A DNA stretch of 64,000 bases from Chryseobacterium sp. Marseille-Q5410 (GCA_946892665.1 CAMPOT010000001.1:1488001-1552000), one strand, 5' to 3'; counted from the first letter of the stretch, positions 1 through 8,382 are shown. Notes: a model not told the origin generated them from the letters alone. Numbers and translations: made by a program.

Positions 1-1
1 C

Positions 2-523
2 GGTTATAATCCTTGGTTTGGATACTATAATCGTTGGGGATATGGTTATAATTCATGGTATGGATATTACAATCCTTATTATGGTTATGGAAATCCTTAT
101 TATGGGTATAGTCCTTATTATTATGGCTACGGAAATACTTATGGAGGAGGATTTACTTATAAAAGAAGTGGTGCAGATGGCGCTTTTAGAAACTCCGTAA
201 GAAATTCTAATTCAAATTTCCGTACGAATAATAGTTCAAATTCTGGATTCAGAAATGATAGCTACAGAAACCAACAAGGTAATGCGCCTAGATCTATTAC
301 ACCTAACAATGGTGTTCAACCGAGATTGAGAACTTCTCCACAACCGACTACCAATCCGAGATACAATTCTTCACCAAGACAAAGTATGCCTAATTATAAC
401 ACCCCATCTCGATCAAATTCAAGCGATGGAAGCGGATTTAGAAGTGGAGGCAGCGGTTTTGGCGGTGGTTCCTCCAATTCAAGTTCCGGATCTACGAGAT
501 CGTCGGGCGGTTTTAGAAGATAA
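2..523 (+). CDS. Gly/Tyr/Ser-rich low-complexity protein, 5' end outside window
   Basis: The reading frame is open from the first bases of the window to a TAA at 521-523, so about 173 C-terminal residues are visible and the start lies upstream. The visible part opens with Tyr/Gly/Asn-rich repeats (NPYYGY-like units) over about 50 residues, passes through an Asn/Arg-rich stretch, and ends in a Gly/Ser tail with GGSGFGGG-type runs and a final SGGFRR. Such compositions are seen in secreted or cell-surface proteins of Flavobacteria, but no catalytic motif is visible and I do not assign a function. The next gene starts 25 bases downstream on the same strand, so co-transcription is possible. Confidence 0.7.
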   Translation, partial: GYNPWFGYYNRWGYGYNSWYGYYNPYYGYGNPYYGYSPYYYGYGNTYGGGFTYKRSGADGAFRNSVRNSNSNFRTNNSSNSGFRNDSYRNQQGNAPRSITPNNGVQPRLRTSPQPTTNPRYNSSPRQSMPNYNTPSRSNSSDGSGFRSGGSGFGGGSSNSSSGSTRSSGGFRR

Positions 524-548
524 TATTTAATAAGTGTACATTAATAAA

Positions 549-1931
549 ATGATTAAAAAATCTTTAATGATCTTGAGCATTTCCGCTTCGTATTTGGCGA
601 ATGCACAAGATATATCAACCATCAGAAATACCGCAGAGGTATATTCAAACTCATCACTAAACGGTAATTCAAAATACAATTCCATGGCTGGATCCATGGG
701 AGCTTTGGGTGGAGATTTCTCTGTTCTGAATTCAAACCCGGCTGGTGTCGGAGTGAGCATTGCAAGCGATGTTTCAGGAACTTTAAGCATTGAAGGCAGT
801 AAAAACACCACTTCGTACGCAGGAAAATCTTTGGATTATAAGGTTAATAATACGGATTTAGGAAACGTGGGTGGAATTGCCGTTTTTCAAATTGATTCTT
901 CACCTTGGAAGTTTGTGAACGTTGCAGTGAATTATTCTAACCGATCTCTGGAGGATTACACTGAAAGCCCTGGAACTAGTGATTTGGTATATGAAATAAG
1001 AGATGCTGATAATAATCTGGTGGATGAGCTATCTTTTGCCGGTCATGCATATAACCGATACGGAAATCTCTCTAAAATGAGTATCGGAGTCGGCGGGAAT
1101 TACGATAACCGAATTTACGTAGGAGCAGGTTTAAATTTCCATAATTCTATTCTCGATCAATACGATTCCGCAGCTTTTACCAATAATGCAAATGTTACCG
1201 ATGTTTACGATAAGCAATACACGCCATTTTCTGAATCAGCGAGCGGTTTTTCAGCTTCAGTTGGGGTTATAGGGAAAATCAGTCCTCAATTCAGACTTGG
1301 AGCAGCTTTAGAAACACCAACGTGGTGGAATATTGCAAGAGTTTACAGCGAATATGAAAACCCTGTTGATGGAACTTATACCGAAGATCGCAATCTATCT
1401 ACGCCAATGAAAGCGACCTTAAGTGCTGCGTATGTTCCAAATAAAAATTTAGCAATCAATGTAGATTATTCATTAGGTCTTACCAAACCGAAATATAAAG
1501 TTTACGGCGATGCCGAAACTGAATTAAACCAATTCTTTTCAAACAATTACGCTAATCTTTCCGAGTTGAAAGTTGGCGCGGAATATCGTGTACAAGCTTT
1601 CAGATTGAGAGGTGGTTATGGATTTGCGGCGAGTCCTTTCGATTCCATGTCGATTCAAACTGTAGCAGGAAATACTGCTTATGATAATTTGATTTTAGGA
1701 AAAAGAAATACGATAGCAGCCGGACTCGGATATGATTTTAAATCCTTTTTCATTGATGCGGCTTATCAAAACGTAAGTTCAGAATACAGCAATCCTTTCA
1801 TACAAGGATCTGCAGCCAGTAACACGGGATATTTTTCAAGTCAATATATTGTAAATTCTGATGCTGCAATTGTTTCCAATGTGAGGAACAAAAAAGATAA
1901 TTTCTTTATAACACTAGGCTGGAAATTTTAA
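549..1931 (+). CDS. FadL/OmpP1-like outer membrane protein
   Basis: A 460-residue protein starting at ATG 549 with a Sec signal peptide (MIKKSLMILSISASYLANA, cleavage before QDIS). The mature N-terminus has the SMAGSMGALGGDFSVLNSNP segment, with the GGD...NPAG pattern typical of the OmpP1/FadL/TodX family of outer membrane barrels in Bacteroidota. The rest is alternating aromatic and polar beta-strand sequence, and the protein ends in FFITLGWKF, whose terminal Phe fits recognition by the BAM machinery. Family members move hydrophobic compounds across the outer membrane; flavobacterial homologues are often labelled hemin receptor without direct proof. An upstream non-ATG start at 534 is possible, but the signal peptide supports 549. 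A strong hairpin terminator follows. Confidence 0.8.
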   Translation: MIKKSLMILSISASYLANAQDISTIRNTAEVYSNSSLNGNSKYNSMAGSMGALGGDFSVLNSNPAGVGVSIASDVSGTLSIEGSKNTTSYAGKSLDYKVNNTDLGNVGGIAVFQIDSSPWKFVNVAVNYSNRSLEDYTESPGTSDLVYEIRDADNNLVDELSFAGHAYNRYGNLSKMSIGVGGNYDNRIYVGAGLNFHNSILDQYDSAAFTNNANVTDVYDKQYTPFSESASGFSASVGVIGKISPQFRLGAALETPTWWNIARVYSEYENPVDGTYTEDRNLSTPMKATLSAAYVPNKNLAINVDYSLGLTKPKYKVYGDAETELNQFFSNNYANLSELKVGAEYRVQAFRLRGGYGFAASPFDSMSIQTVAGNTAYDNLILGKRNTIAAGLGYDFKSFFIDAAYQNVSSEYSNPFIQGSAASNTGYFSSQYIVNSDAAIVSNVRNKKDNFFITLGWKF

Positions 1932-1958
1932 TTTTCAGACTTTACTGAATTTAATGCT

Positions 1959-1990
1959 AGACTCCGGAGATTCCGGAGTCTTTTATTTTT
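1959..1990 (+). terminator. Intrinsic terminator of the FadL-like gene
   Basis: Perfect 9-bp inverted repeat GACTCCGGA / TCCGGAGTC (1960-1968 and 1972-1980) with a 3-base loop, followed by a T-rich tract at 1981-1990. It lies 28 bases after the stop codon and between convergent genes. The minus-strand side is only weakly U-rich, so it mainly serves the plus strand. Confidence 0.85.
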
Positions 1991-2681
1991 AATGAGAATG
2001 AAATAAATGGCTGAACAAAGCCAAACCGATTCCACAAATCACCATGAGAATTTTCATCCAGTCGATATTATGATTTTTGTTGCTTTCGAAAATAATTACC
2101 GAAGAAATGTGAAGGAAAATTCCACCAACAAGCGCTAGAAAATAAGGTTTGTAATTGGGATTAAAATAATTTCCAAAAATCATCCCCAATGGCGATGCGA
2201 TGGCAAATATCGAAATCACAAGCCACGAAGAAGTGGAGAATTTATTTTTATGAATAAGAAAAGCTCCCAAAACAAATGAAATAGGCAAGTTGTGAAACAA
2301 AATCCCCATTAAATAAGGATTGAAAATATTCTTCTCATTAGCAAGCGGAATTCCCTCCAAAAAGGCATGGATAAACATTCCGACCATCAAGGCGACCGGC
2401 AGAATATTCTTCTCTTCATGATGGTGATGAAGGTGGCCGTGCTCGAATCCTTTGGTAAGGTTTTCGAGAAGAATTTGAAGCAAAACTCCTGCAATTACAA
2501 AAATTCCTATATTATTATGTTCCGACGAATACACTTCCGGGAAGACATCATTCAAGCAAATGGTAATAAGAAATCCTGCACTTAAAATCAAAAGATTTTT
2601 TGCAAATTTTTCTTTTTCACCGAAGAATTTCCCTAGCAAAACACCTGCGAGAACACTTAAAATCAATAAAAAAACAATCAT
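1989..2681 (-). CDS. ZIP family metal cation transporter
   Basis: A 230-residue integral membrane protein with about eight hydrophobic segments. The cytoplasmic loop is His-rich (HGHLHHHHEEK, about residues 80-90), a standard metal-handling feature of ZIP transporters. The paired helix motifs HAFLEGIPLANE and FHNLPISFVLGAF carry the conserved His/Glu and His-Asn-x-Pro residues that form the metal site. ZIP proteins import Zn, Fe or Mn into the cytoplasm; the substrate cannot be told from sequence. It lies 6 bases downstream of a SAM methyltransferase gene on the same strand and shares its promoter at 3448-3455. The His-rich loop is compact compared with eukaryotic members. Confidence 0.85.
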   Translation of the reverse strand: MIVFLLILSVLAGVLLGKFFGEKEKFAKNLLILSAGFLITICLNDVFPEVYSSEHNNIGIFVIAGVLLQILLENLTKGFEHGHLHHHHEEKNILPVALMVGMFIHAFLEGIPLANEKNIFNPYLMGILFHNLPISFVLGAFLIHKNKFSTSSWLVISIFAIASPLGMIFGNYFNPNYKPYFLALVGGIFLHISSVIIFESNKNHNIDWMKILMVICGIGLALFSHLFHSH

Positions 2682-2687
2682 ATTTTA

Positions 2688-3443
2688 TTATAGTTTTTTC
2701 TTAAAAACGTTGATGCATCGTGAAGAATTTTCCGGATCAAAAGTTCCTAAATTATAATCGCCGTAAATTTTCACTTTTTCAAAACCAAATTCTTCCGCAT
2801 AATTCCCGATGCTTTCTAAGGTGTGAAGTTTCACTTTCTCGAAAAAATGAAAATCCTTTCCTTCATGCTGAAAACGAATATCCTTGATTACGAACTGATC
2901 TTCAATCTTTTTACTGATTTGAAAAGCGATTCCATCTTTTATAATTTCATCTTCTGGTATCAATGTATTTTTTACCCAGTTTGCATTTAGAAAATCGAGA
3001 ACAAAATAACCGTCGTCTTTTAGAGCGTTTGCTACCGATCTGAAGATTTTTTTGTCTTCATTTTCATCTTCGAAATATCCAAAACTCGTGAAAAGATTAA
3101 AAACCGCATCTACTTTCTCCGCATAAACTTCCGGATAAATTTCATTGCGCATATCGTGGACAGCAAATTTCAGGAAATGTTCCGCAGCATCATCAGTTTC
3201 AAATTTTTTATTTTGCAAAATACTTTCTTTCGATAGATCCAGACCTAAGACATTGTAACCCAATTGATGAAGATAAACGGAATGTCGGCCTTTTCCACAT
3301 GCCAAATCGATGATGGTGGTGTCTTTTTTTATCTTTAAATCATTAATGAGTAAGAAAATAAAACGCTCTGCTTCCCGGAAATCCCGGTCTTTATATAGAA
3401 TGTGATAATAAGGGGTATCAAACCATGTTTCAAACCAAGCCAT
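2688..3443 (-). CDS. Class I SAM-dependent methyltransferase
   Basis: A 251-residue protein with a clear Rossmann SAM-binding motif I (IIDLACGKGRHSVYL, about residues 43-57) and motif II acid (LGLDLSKES). Motif IV reads VDAVFNLFTSFGYF. The family matches small-molecule or unspecified methyltransferases of the UbiE/Methyltransf_25 type; the substrate is unknown. The start codon at 3443 lies 5 bases downstream of an exact TATTTTTG promoter box, implying a nearly leaderless mRNA. It is the first gene of a two-gene unit with the ZIP transporter. Confidence 0.8.
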   Translation of the reverse strand: MAWFETWFDTPYYHILYKDRDFREAERFIFLLINDLKIKKDTTIIDLACGKGRHSVYLHQLGYNVLGLDLSKESILQNKKFETDDAAEHFLKFAVHDMRNEIYPEVYAEKVDAVFNLFTSFGYFEDENEDKKIFRSVANALKDDGYFVLDFLNANWVKNTLIPEDEIIKDGIAFQISKKIEDQFVIKDIRFQHEGKDFHFFEKVKLHTLESIGNYAEEFGFEKVKIYGDYNLGTFDPENSSRCINVFKKKL

Positions 3444-3447
3444 GATG

Positions 3448-3455
3448 CAAAAATA
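3448..3455 (-). promoter_or_regulatory. -7 promoter box (TATTTTTG) for the methyltransferase-ZIP operon
   Basis: Exact match to the Bacteroidota -7 consensus TAnnTTTG on the minus strand, ending 4 bases before the ATG at 3443. The spacing predicts a transcript beginning at or next to the start codon. Confidence 0.65.
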
Positions 3456-3563
3456 GCTAAATTTGAATAATTTTTATTAGTTTAGTTCCCATTCATATCA
3501 TTTGCTTGAGCATCAAACTTCTATAAAATAGAGAAGCCAAGATCAGACAACCTCGAAAATCAT

Positions 3564-3571
3564 TACCTTTG
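3564..3571 (+). promoter_or_regulatory. -7 promoter box (TACCTTTG) for the THUMP methyltransferase
   Basis: Exact TAnnTTTG match ending 6 bases before ATG 3578. It decides the start: the earlier TTG at 3569 overlaps this box and would lie upstream of the expected transcription start. Confidence 0.65.
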
Positions 3572-3577
3572 CAACCT

Positions 3578-4738
3578 ATGAACATTGACAATTTACAAAT
3601 ACAAATCAAAACTTTTTTCGGTTTGGAAGGAGTGTTGGCGGAGGAAATCAAAAAACTGGGAGGCAGAAATGTCGAAATTAAAAACCGCGCAGTCAACTGC
3701 GAAGGCGATCTCGGTTTTCTTTATAAAATCAATTATTCTGCAAGAACAGCGCTCAAAATTCTCATACCCGTGCTCACTTTTAAAGCTTGGGACGAAAGCC
3801 GTTTTTACGATAAACTTTTTGCTTTTCCTTGGGATGATTTCATGACCGTGGACCAAACTTTTGCTATTGATGCAACAGTCTATTCCGAAAGATTTAAGCA
3901 TTCTCAGTTTATGTCGCAGAAAATGAAAGATGCGATTGTAGATTATTTTAAATTTCACCACCGAAAAAGACCCAATGTCGATGTTCAGAATCCGGATATC
4001 AAATTTCATCTGCATATCGATCGGGAGTTGGTGACGATTTCCCTGGATTCAGCGGGCGATCCTTTGTTCAAACGTGGTTACCGAAAAGAGCAGGGGGAAG
4101 CACCAATCAATGAAGTTTTGGCGAGCGGAATGCTGCAATTGGCAGGATGGGACGGGAAAGGAAATTTCCTGGATCCGATGTGTGGTTCCGGAACTTTGTT
4201 GATCGAAGCTGCGATGATCGCGATGGATTTGCCGGCGCAGATTTTCAGAAAGAAATTCGCTTTCCAGAACTGGAAAAATTATGATGCCGAGCTTTTTCAA
4301 AAAATAAAAGAAGTGAGAATCAACCGAATCAAAGAATTTACCGGCAAAATTGTCGGTTATGATTTGGATTCTCAAATGTTGAACGCGGCTCATCTCAATA
4401 TCGAAGCAGCCGAAATGGAAGATGTAATCGAAGTAAAACGAAAAGATTTTTTCGAATCTAAAAAAGAATTATTCCCATTGATGATGGTTTTCAATCCGCC
4501 TTATGACGAGCGAATTGAAATTCAAGATGATGAATTTTACAAAAAAATCGGCGATACTTTCAAGAAAAATTATCCAAATACTTTGGCGTGGTTTATTTCT
4601 TCAGACCTTGATGCGGCCAAAAAAGTTGGTTTAAGACCTTCCCGAAGAATTAAGCTCTTCAATGGAAAGTTGGAATGCCGTTTCCTACAATTTGAAATGT
4701 ATGAAGGAACAAAGAAAATTCACAAATTAGAATCTTGA
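3578..4738 (+). CDS. THUMP-domain class I SAM-dependent RNA methyltransferase
   Basis: A 386-residue protein resembling the N-terminal half of RlmL (YcbY) and the UPF0020/Trm14 group. Residues 1-150 form a ferredoxin-like plus THUMP RNA-binding region. The catalytic domain has FLDPMCGSGTLLIEAA (SAM motif I) and the NPPY motif (VFNPPYDERI) used by base-amino methyltransferases. E. coli RlmL makes 23S rRNA m2G2445; the target here is inferred, most likely a guanine N2 in rRNA or tRNA. It lacks the RlmK-like C-terminal half, as is usual outside gammaproteobacteria. ATG 3578 is chosen over TTG 3569 because of the promoter box. Transcribed alone, divergent from the methyltransferase-ZIP unit. Confidence 0.85.
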   Translation: MNIDNLQIQIKTFFGLEGVLAEEIKKLGGRNVEIKNRAVNCEGDLGFLYKINYSARTALKILIPVLTFKAWDESRFYDKLFAFPWDDFMTVDQTFAIDATVYSERFKHSQFMSQKMKDAIVDYFKFHHRKRPNVDVQNPDIKFHLHIDRELVTISLDSAGDPLFKRGYRKEQGEAPINEVLASGMLQLAGWDGKGNFLDPMCGSGTLLIEAAMIAMDLPAQIFRKKFAFQNWKNYDAELFQKIKEVRINRIKEFTGKIVGYDLDSQMLNAAHLNIEAAEMEDVIEVKRKDFFESKKELFPLMMVFNPPYDERIEIQDDEFYKKIGDTFKKNYPNTLAWFISSDLDAAKKVGLRPSRRIKLFNGKLECRFLQFEMYEGTKKIHKLES

Positions 4739-4864
4739 TCTGTAATATTATAGATATCATCATAAATTTTTTCAATCTTTTTCCGAACAGAAATAGGAAA
4801 GATGAAAGTATCGACCACTTCAAAAACTTGAAATAATCGCATTTTTGTATTTTTAAAAACATTT

Positions 4865-4872
4865 TAAATTTG
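4865..4872 (+). promoter_or_regulatory. -7 promoter box (TAAATTTG) for the glycosyltransferase
   Basis: Exact TAnnTTTG match 28 bases before the TTG start codon at 4901, in the only gap available for a promoter of this gene. Confidence 0.55.
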
Positions 4873-4900
4873 CATATTTTCAAATTAACTAATTCTCAAA

Positions 4901-5902
4901 TTGCCGACCGTTTCTATCATAATAGCCATTTACAATCGCAAAGACGAACTTTTCGAGCTGCTCAATTCATTGTCTCATCAAACCGATAAAGATTTTGAAA
5001 TCATCATTGTTGATGATGGTTCCAAGATTGATCTGCGACCGACGACGGCACTTTTTAGCGAAAGTTTACACATTCAGTTTTACCGAAAAGACAATTCCGG
5101 ACCAGGTTTGAGCAGGAATTATGGCGCAAGAAGAGCGAAAAATGACTGGCTTGTTTTTGTGGATTCCGATGTGATCGTGGAGAAAGATTACATTGAAAAC
5201 ATCAAAAAAAACATCCGTGAAATTCCCTGCGATGCATTTGGTGGTGCCGACAAAGCGCACAAAGGTTTCAACCTGATGCAGAAAGCAATTTCCTATTCGA
5301 TGACCTCGGTTTTTACCACCGGCGGAATTCGTGGCAGCAAAAAAGCGGTCACTAAATTTCAGCCAAGGAGCTTCAATATGGGCGTTCGAAAATCGGCTTT
5401 TGAACAAGTCGGCGGTTTCTCGGAAATGCGAATTGGTGAAGATCCTGATCTTTCTATGAAATTGTGGGAAAATGGCTTCACCACAGCTTTTTTTGATAAT
5501 ATTGGTGTGTATCACAAGCGCCGTGTTGATTTCGGAAAATTCTCCAAACAAGTCTATCAATTTGGTTGCGCAAGACCGATTCTCAACCAGCGACACCCGA
5601 ATTATGTAAAGATTTCGTTCGCATTTCCATCGATATTTTTGCTGGGATATGTGCTGGGATTTATCGAATATTTTACGTTTCAGAACGGATTAATTCTCGG
5701 ATTTTACGGGCTTTACACCTTCATCGTATTTTTTCACGCGCTGCTATTAACAAAAAATATCAGCATCGCCGCAATGGCCGTAATTTCCACGTATATTCAG
5801 ATGTTTTCCTACGGTTACGGCTTCCTCAAATCCTGGATTTTACTCAATATCTTCCGCCAAAAACCCGAAGAAGCTTTTCCATCGCATTTTCATCAAAACT
5901 GA
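4901..5902 (+). CDS. Family 2 glycosyltransferase with C-terminal membrane segments
   Basis: A 333-residue GT2 enzyme. The GT-A fold start is clear: VSIIIAIYNRKDEL, then the nucleotide-binding EIIIVDDGS and the metal-binding VFVDSDVIV (DxD-like). A later GEDPDLSMKL segment carries the acidic ED motif of the acceptor site. Residues from about 240 on hold two or three hydrophobic helices, so the enzyme is probably anchored in the inner membrane and builds a surface glycan or glycolipid; the substrate is unknown. The start is TTG, because no in-frame ATG occurs upstream and the next in-frame Met would remove the nucleotide-binding site. Its 3' flank holds a repeat element at 5939-6014. Confidence 0.85.
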   Translation: MPTVSIIIAIYNRKDELFELLNSLSHQTDKDFEIIIVDDGSKIDLRPTTALFSESLHIQFYRKDNSGPGLSRNYGARRAKNDWLVFVDSDVIVEKDYIENIKKNIREIPCDAFGGADKAHKGFNLMQKAISYSMTSVFTTGGIRGSKKAVTKFQPRSFNMGVRKSAFEQVGGFSEMRIGEDPDLSMKLWENGFTTAFFDNIGVYHKRRVDFGKFSKQVYQFGCARPILNQRHPNYVKISFAFPSIFLLGYVLGFIEYFTFQNGLILGFYGLYTFIVFFHALLLTKNISIAAMAVISTYIQMFSYGYGFLKSWILLNIFRQKPEEAFPSHFHQN

Positions 5903-5938
5903 GGAAACTCGGAAATTTTTTTACTTTTGGCGCACATT

Positions 5939-6014
5939 TCCGGCTTTCACTACTCGCTTTTTCGCTCCGCTCCGCTCCACAAAAAGAGCTCAAACATGCC
6001 GTTCAATCCGGGGC
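5939..6014. repeat. Dispersed intergenic repeat, copy A
   Basis: This intergenic segment matches 27269-27347 closely. Shared blocks are the GCTTTC..(C)ACTCGCTTTTTCG start, the AAAAAGAGCTCAAACA block and a CAATC(C)GGGGC end. The centre differs: here a short CTCCG tandem run, in the other copy a GC-rich palindrome. The TTTTTC/AAAAAG parts pair, so the RNA could fold into a stem. Local GC is far above its surroundings. It looks like a small non-coding dispersed repeat family. Confidence 0.6.
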
Positions 6015-6024
6015 GCAGTTCGGT

Positions 6025-6032
6025 TATCTTTA
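6025..6032 (+). promoter_or_regulatory. Possible -7 box (TATCTTTA) for prmA
   Basis: Seven of eight positions match TAnnTTTG, 34 bases upstream of the prmA ATG. Weak evidence from the box and position only. Confidence 0.35.
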
Positions 6033-6066
6033 GAAAATTAACTATTTTTACAGAAATTAAGAAAAA

Positions 6067-6894
6067 ATGAATAATTACCTTGAATTCAACTTCAAAATAT
6101 CTCCTTTGCAACCGTGGAACGAAATCCTGATGGCTGAACTTATCGAGATTGGTTTCGACAGTTTTACAGAGGAACACGACGGAATTTTGGCTTATATTCC
6201 AAAAGATCTTTTCAATGAAGATGAGTTAAAACAAATTCATTTGCTTCAAAATCCGGAAATTAGTATTTCCTATACTTACCAAGAAATGCCCAATATCAAC
6301 TGGAATGAGGAATGGGAAAAGAATTTTGAACCGATCAACGTAGAAAATCAGGTTTCCATTCGCGCGGAGTTTCACGAAAACCAAAATCTTCCGTACGAAA
6401 TTATTATCCAGCCGAAAATGTCTTTCGGAACTGGACATCACGCGACAACGTATTTGATGATTCAGCAGATGCTAGATATGGATTTTGAGAAAAAAACTGT
6501 ACTGGATATGGGTTGCGGAACCTCCGTTCTTGCGATCTTTGCAAAGCAGAAAGGTGCGGGAAAAACCGTTGCCATCGATATTGATGAATGGTCGGTAGAA
6601 AATTCAAAAGAAAATGCGGTACGAAATAATGTAGAATTAGAGATTTCTCAGGGAACTGCCGATAATTTAGGCAACGAAAATTTCGATATTATTCTGGCCA
6701 ATATCAACAGGAATATTCTGATTTCAGACATTCCGACTTACGTATCCGTGTTGAACGATGGGGGACAACTTTTACTTTCGGGCTTGTGTTTCTTTGATGT
6801 GGATGATATTTTGGAAGTTTGTACCGAGCAAAATTTGACTTTAAAAAGAAAACTTCAGCGGGAAGAATGGGTTTCTTTACTTCTGGAAAAATAG
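6067..6894 (+). CDS. prmA: Ribosomal protein L11 methyltransferase
   Basis: A 275-residue protein with full PrmA architecture: an N-terminal substrate-recognition domain (about 1-95), then a class I methyltransferase domain. The diagnostic PKMSFGTGHHATTYLM segment (about 119-134) precedes SAM motif I VLDMGCGTSVLAIFA and the acidic AIDIDEWSV. The catalytic NxxN-like segment ILANINRNIL is present. PrmA trimethylates amino groups of ribosomal protein L11 in the cytoplasm. The gene stands alone between a repeat-containing gap and its own terminator at 6901-6930. Length is slightly shorter than E. coli PrmA (293), as is usual in Bacteroidota. Confidence 0.93.
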   Translation: MNNYLEFNFKISPLQPWNEILMAELIEIGFDSFTEEHDGILAYIPKDLFNEDELKQIHLLQNPEISISYTYQEMPNINWNEEWEKNFEPINVENQVSIRAEFHENQNLPYEIIIQPKMSFGTGHHATTYLMIQQMLDMDFEKKTVLDMGCGTSVLAIFAKQKGAGKTVAIDIDEWSVENSKENAVRNNVELEISQGTADNLGNENFDIILANINRNILISDIPTYVSVLNDGGQLLLSGLCFFDVDDILEVCTEQNLTLKRKLQREEWVSLLLEK

Positions 6895-6900
6895 TAACAT

Positions 6901-6930
6901 CCGTCTCACCATTGAGGCGGTTGTTTTTTT
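6901..6930 (+). terminator. Intrinsic terminator of prmA
   Basis: Eight-bp stem CCGTCTCA / TGAGGCGG (one G-T pair) with a CCAT loop, followed by TTGTTTTTTT. It starts 6 bases after the prmA stop codon. Confidence 0.85.
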
Positions 6931-7129
6931 AATAATTGGCAACATCTACTTTTATCTAAAATTGACGGTTCTTTTTGGTGTTGGTTAGTAAAATAGGAAG
7001 TAAAAAAGGCACCGAATGGAATTTTTGTCGGTATTTTCATAAAACAACGGGATAAAATTTTAATTTCTGGCGAGCGTACAAGTGATAAGCATAGTTTTTG
7101 ATTTGATTTTTTAATCAAAATTAAATTAT

Positions 7130-7669
7130 ATGAAAATTTCTAAGCTAATTTTTTTACCAATTGCAGTTTTTGCAGGAATTTGCCTGCTTAATTCTTGTAA
7201 AACGGGGATGCCGGATGGAGCAGTTCCTGTAAAAAATTTCGTGGCCGAGAAATACCTAGGAAAGTGGTACGAAATCGCACGTTTTGATTTCCGTTTTGAG
7301 CGAGGGCTGGATAATACAACCGCTCAATATTCCTTAAATCCAGATGGTAGCATCAGAGTGGTTAACAGAGGCTACAAAACCTCCGAAAATGAATGGAAAG
7401 AAGCTATTGGCGAAGCTCGATTCGTGGAAAACACATCTGTCGGCCGTCTGAAAGTTTCTTTTTTCAAGCCTTTTTGGGGAGCGTATAACATTCTGTCGAT
7501 TGATGGAGATTACAAATATGCGCTGGTTGCAGGCGATAATTTAAAATACCTTTGGATCCTTTCTCGTGAGCAAACGATTCCTAATGATATCCGAGAGAAA
7601 TACATTTCGTTAGCGCAAAAACTTGGATATAAAACTGAGAATCTCATTTGGCCAAGGCAAGATCGGTAA
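7130..7669 (+). CDS. blc: Lipocalin family lipoprotein (Blc-like)
   Basis: A 179-residue protein with a lipoprotein signal peptide and lipobox LLNSC, giving lipidation at Cys23. The lipocalin signature KYLGKWYEIARFDFRFERGL (Gly-x-Trp) begins the barrel, and the third conserved region is LKYLWILSREQTIP. This matches bacterial lipocalin Blc, an outer-membrane lipoprotein that binds lysophospholipids or fatty acids under envelope stress. The gene is monocistronic and preceded by an A/T-rich leader with no exact promoter box. Ligand is inferred from the family only. Confidence 0.88.
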   Translation: MKISKLIFLPIAVFAGICLLNSCKTGMPDGAVPVKNFVAEKYLGKWYEIARFDFRFERGLDNTTAQYSLNPDGSIRVVNRGYKTSENEWKEAIGEARFVENTSVGRLKVSFFKPFWGAYNILSIDGDYKYALVAGDNLKYLWILSREQTIPNDIREKYISLAQKLGYKTENLIWPRQDR

Positions 7670-7898
7670 TTCTAGACGGTAGAATGGCAAATTTTCGATT
7701 TTTTGGAGCATCTTTTATCTCGTACAAAATAATCAGTAGGTAATCATAAGTTCTTAATATGAAACTTCATTTAGTCAAAATAAAATAGGGTTATTTGAAC
7801 TTAAAAAATAACTTTAAATTATCTTATTAAATCAAGTAATAGATAGAAGCAAGAAAATTTAGAAAGAGTAATTTGCTTTTTATGATGTAAAAATGATC

Positions 7899-7925
7899 AA
7901 AAACCGCTAACTGCGGTTTTTTTGT
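7899..7925 (+). terminator. Terminator-like hairpin
   Basis: AAAAACCGC / GCGGTTTTT stem with a TAACT loop and a following T run. It can work in both directions because of the flanking A and T runs. No gene ends close by: the lipocalin stop is 230 bases upstream. Confidence 0.65.
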
Positions 7926-7989
7926 GTAAAAGATCAAGTTGGTGACCGTTGATCTTTTTTTAAGTTTCAAATAAATCACTAATATTTTA

Positions 7990-8005
7990 AGTTAAACGTT
8001 TAACT
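7990..8005. promoter_or_regulatory. Perfect 16-bp palindrome, possible LacI-type operator
   Basis: AGTTAAACGTTTAACT is its own reverse complement. The central CG with flanking AAAC/GTTT resembles operators of LacI-family regulators, and it sits 19 bases upstream of a -7 box, where it would cover the -33 region. No regulator gene of that family is in the window. Confidence 0.5.
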
Positions 8006-8024
8006 GTTTTCGATAACTACACCG

Positions 8025-8032
8025 TAATTTTG
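8025..8032 (+). promoter_or_regulatory. Orphan -7 box (TAATTTTG)
   Basis: Exact TAnnTTTG match on the plus strand downstream of the palindrome, with no plus-strand gene before the SBP gene at 8428. Confidence 0.45.
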
Positions 8033-8262
8033 CATTTCAAAAAATTAATGTAAAATTAATATTATTTTTAAGTCTTGATAATCAATTAATTATATCTACC
8101 AGAATTTGGTCGTAAAAAAATTATCGTTAAAACAATAGCAAATAAATATGATATCAAAATGATTTGTTTAAATCGGGGCTTCAGAATTGTTGTTTTTTTT
8201 GTGTACAAAATATCAAATTAAAAAAAAATAATTTGGTTTTAGCTAAAGATTGACAAGGAAAT

Positions 8263-8307
8263 AAAAAAAACCGACAAAGAAGTGGAAAATCTTCAAATGT
8301 CGGTTTT
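8263..8307 (-). terminator. Terminator downstream of tRNA-Arg
   Basis: CCGACA (8271-8276) pairs with TGTCGG (8298-8303), with an inner GAAG/CTTC pairing. Read on the minus strand it is followed by a run of T. It begins right after the 3' end of the tRNA. Confidence 0.75.
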
Positions 8308-8308
8308 G

Positions 8309-8382
8309 TGACCTCGACAGGATTCAAACCTGTAACCTTCTGAGCCGTAATCAGATGCGCTATTCAGTTGCGCCACGAGGCC
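8309..8382 (-). tRNA. tRNA-Arg (anticodon ACG)
   Basis: A 74-nt cloverleaf can be drawn on the minus strand: acceptor GGCCTCG with CGAGGTC (one G-T pair), D-arm GCGC/GCGC, anticodon stem TCTGA/TCAGA around loop TTACGGC (anticodon ACG), a 5-base variable loop, and T-arm ACAGG/CCTGT with loop TTTGAAT. The discriminator is A, and CCA is not encoded. A34 would be edited to inosine by TadA to read CGN codons. An exact TATATTTG promoter lies just upstream and a hairpin terminator just downstream, so it is transcribed alone. Confidence 0.95.

Larger units (their letters stand above)
7670..8262. other. Gene-free stretch with orphan hairpin, palindrome and promoter
   Basis: No convincing coding region between the lipocalin gene and tRNA-Arg. 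It contains a terminator-like hairpin at 7899-7925, a perfect 16-bp palindrome at 7990-8005 and an exact -7 box at 8025-8032. The only short frame after the promoter is a 20-codon ORF beginning near 8159, which I do not support as a gene. The layout looks like an upstream regulatory region whose gene has been lost. Confidence 0.6.

Noticed and set aside
5566-6033. 155-codon plus-strand frame overlapping the end of the glycosyltransferase
   Set aside because: It is a shadow frame of the GT2 gene that runs on into the dispersed repeat; no start context or homology is visible.
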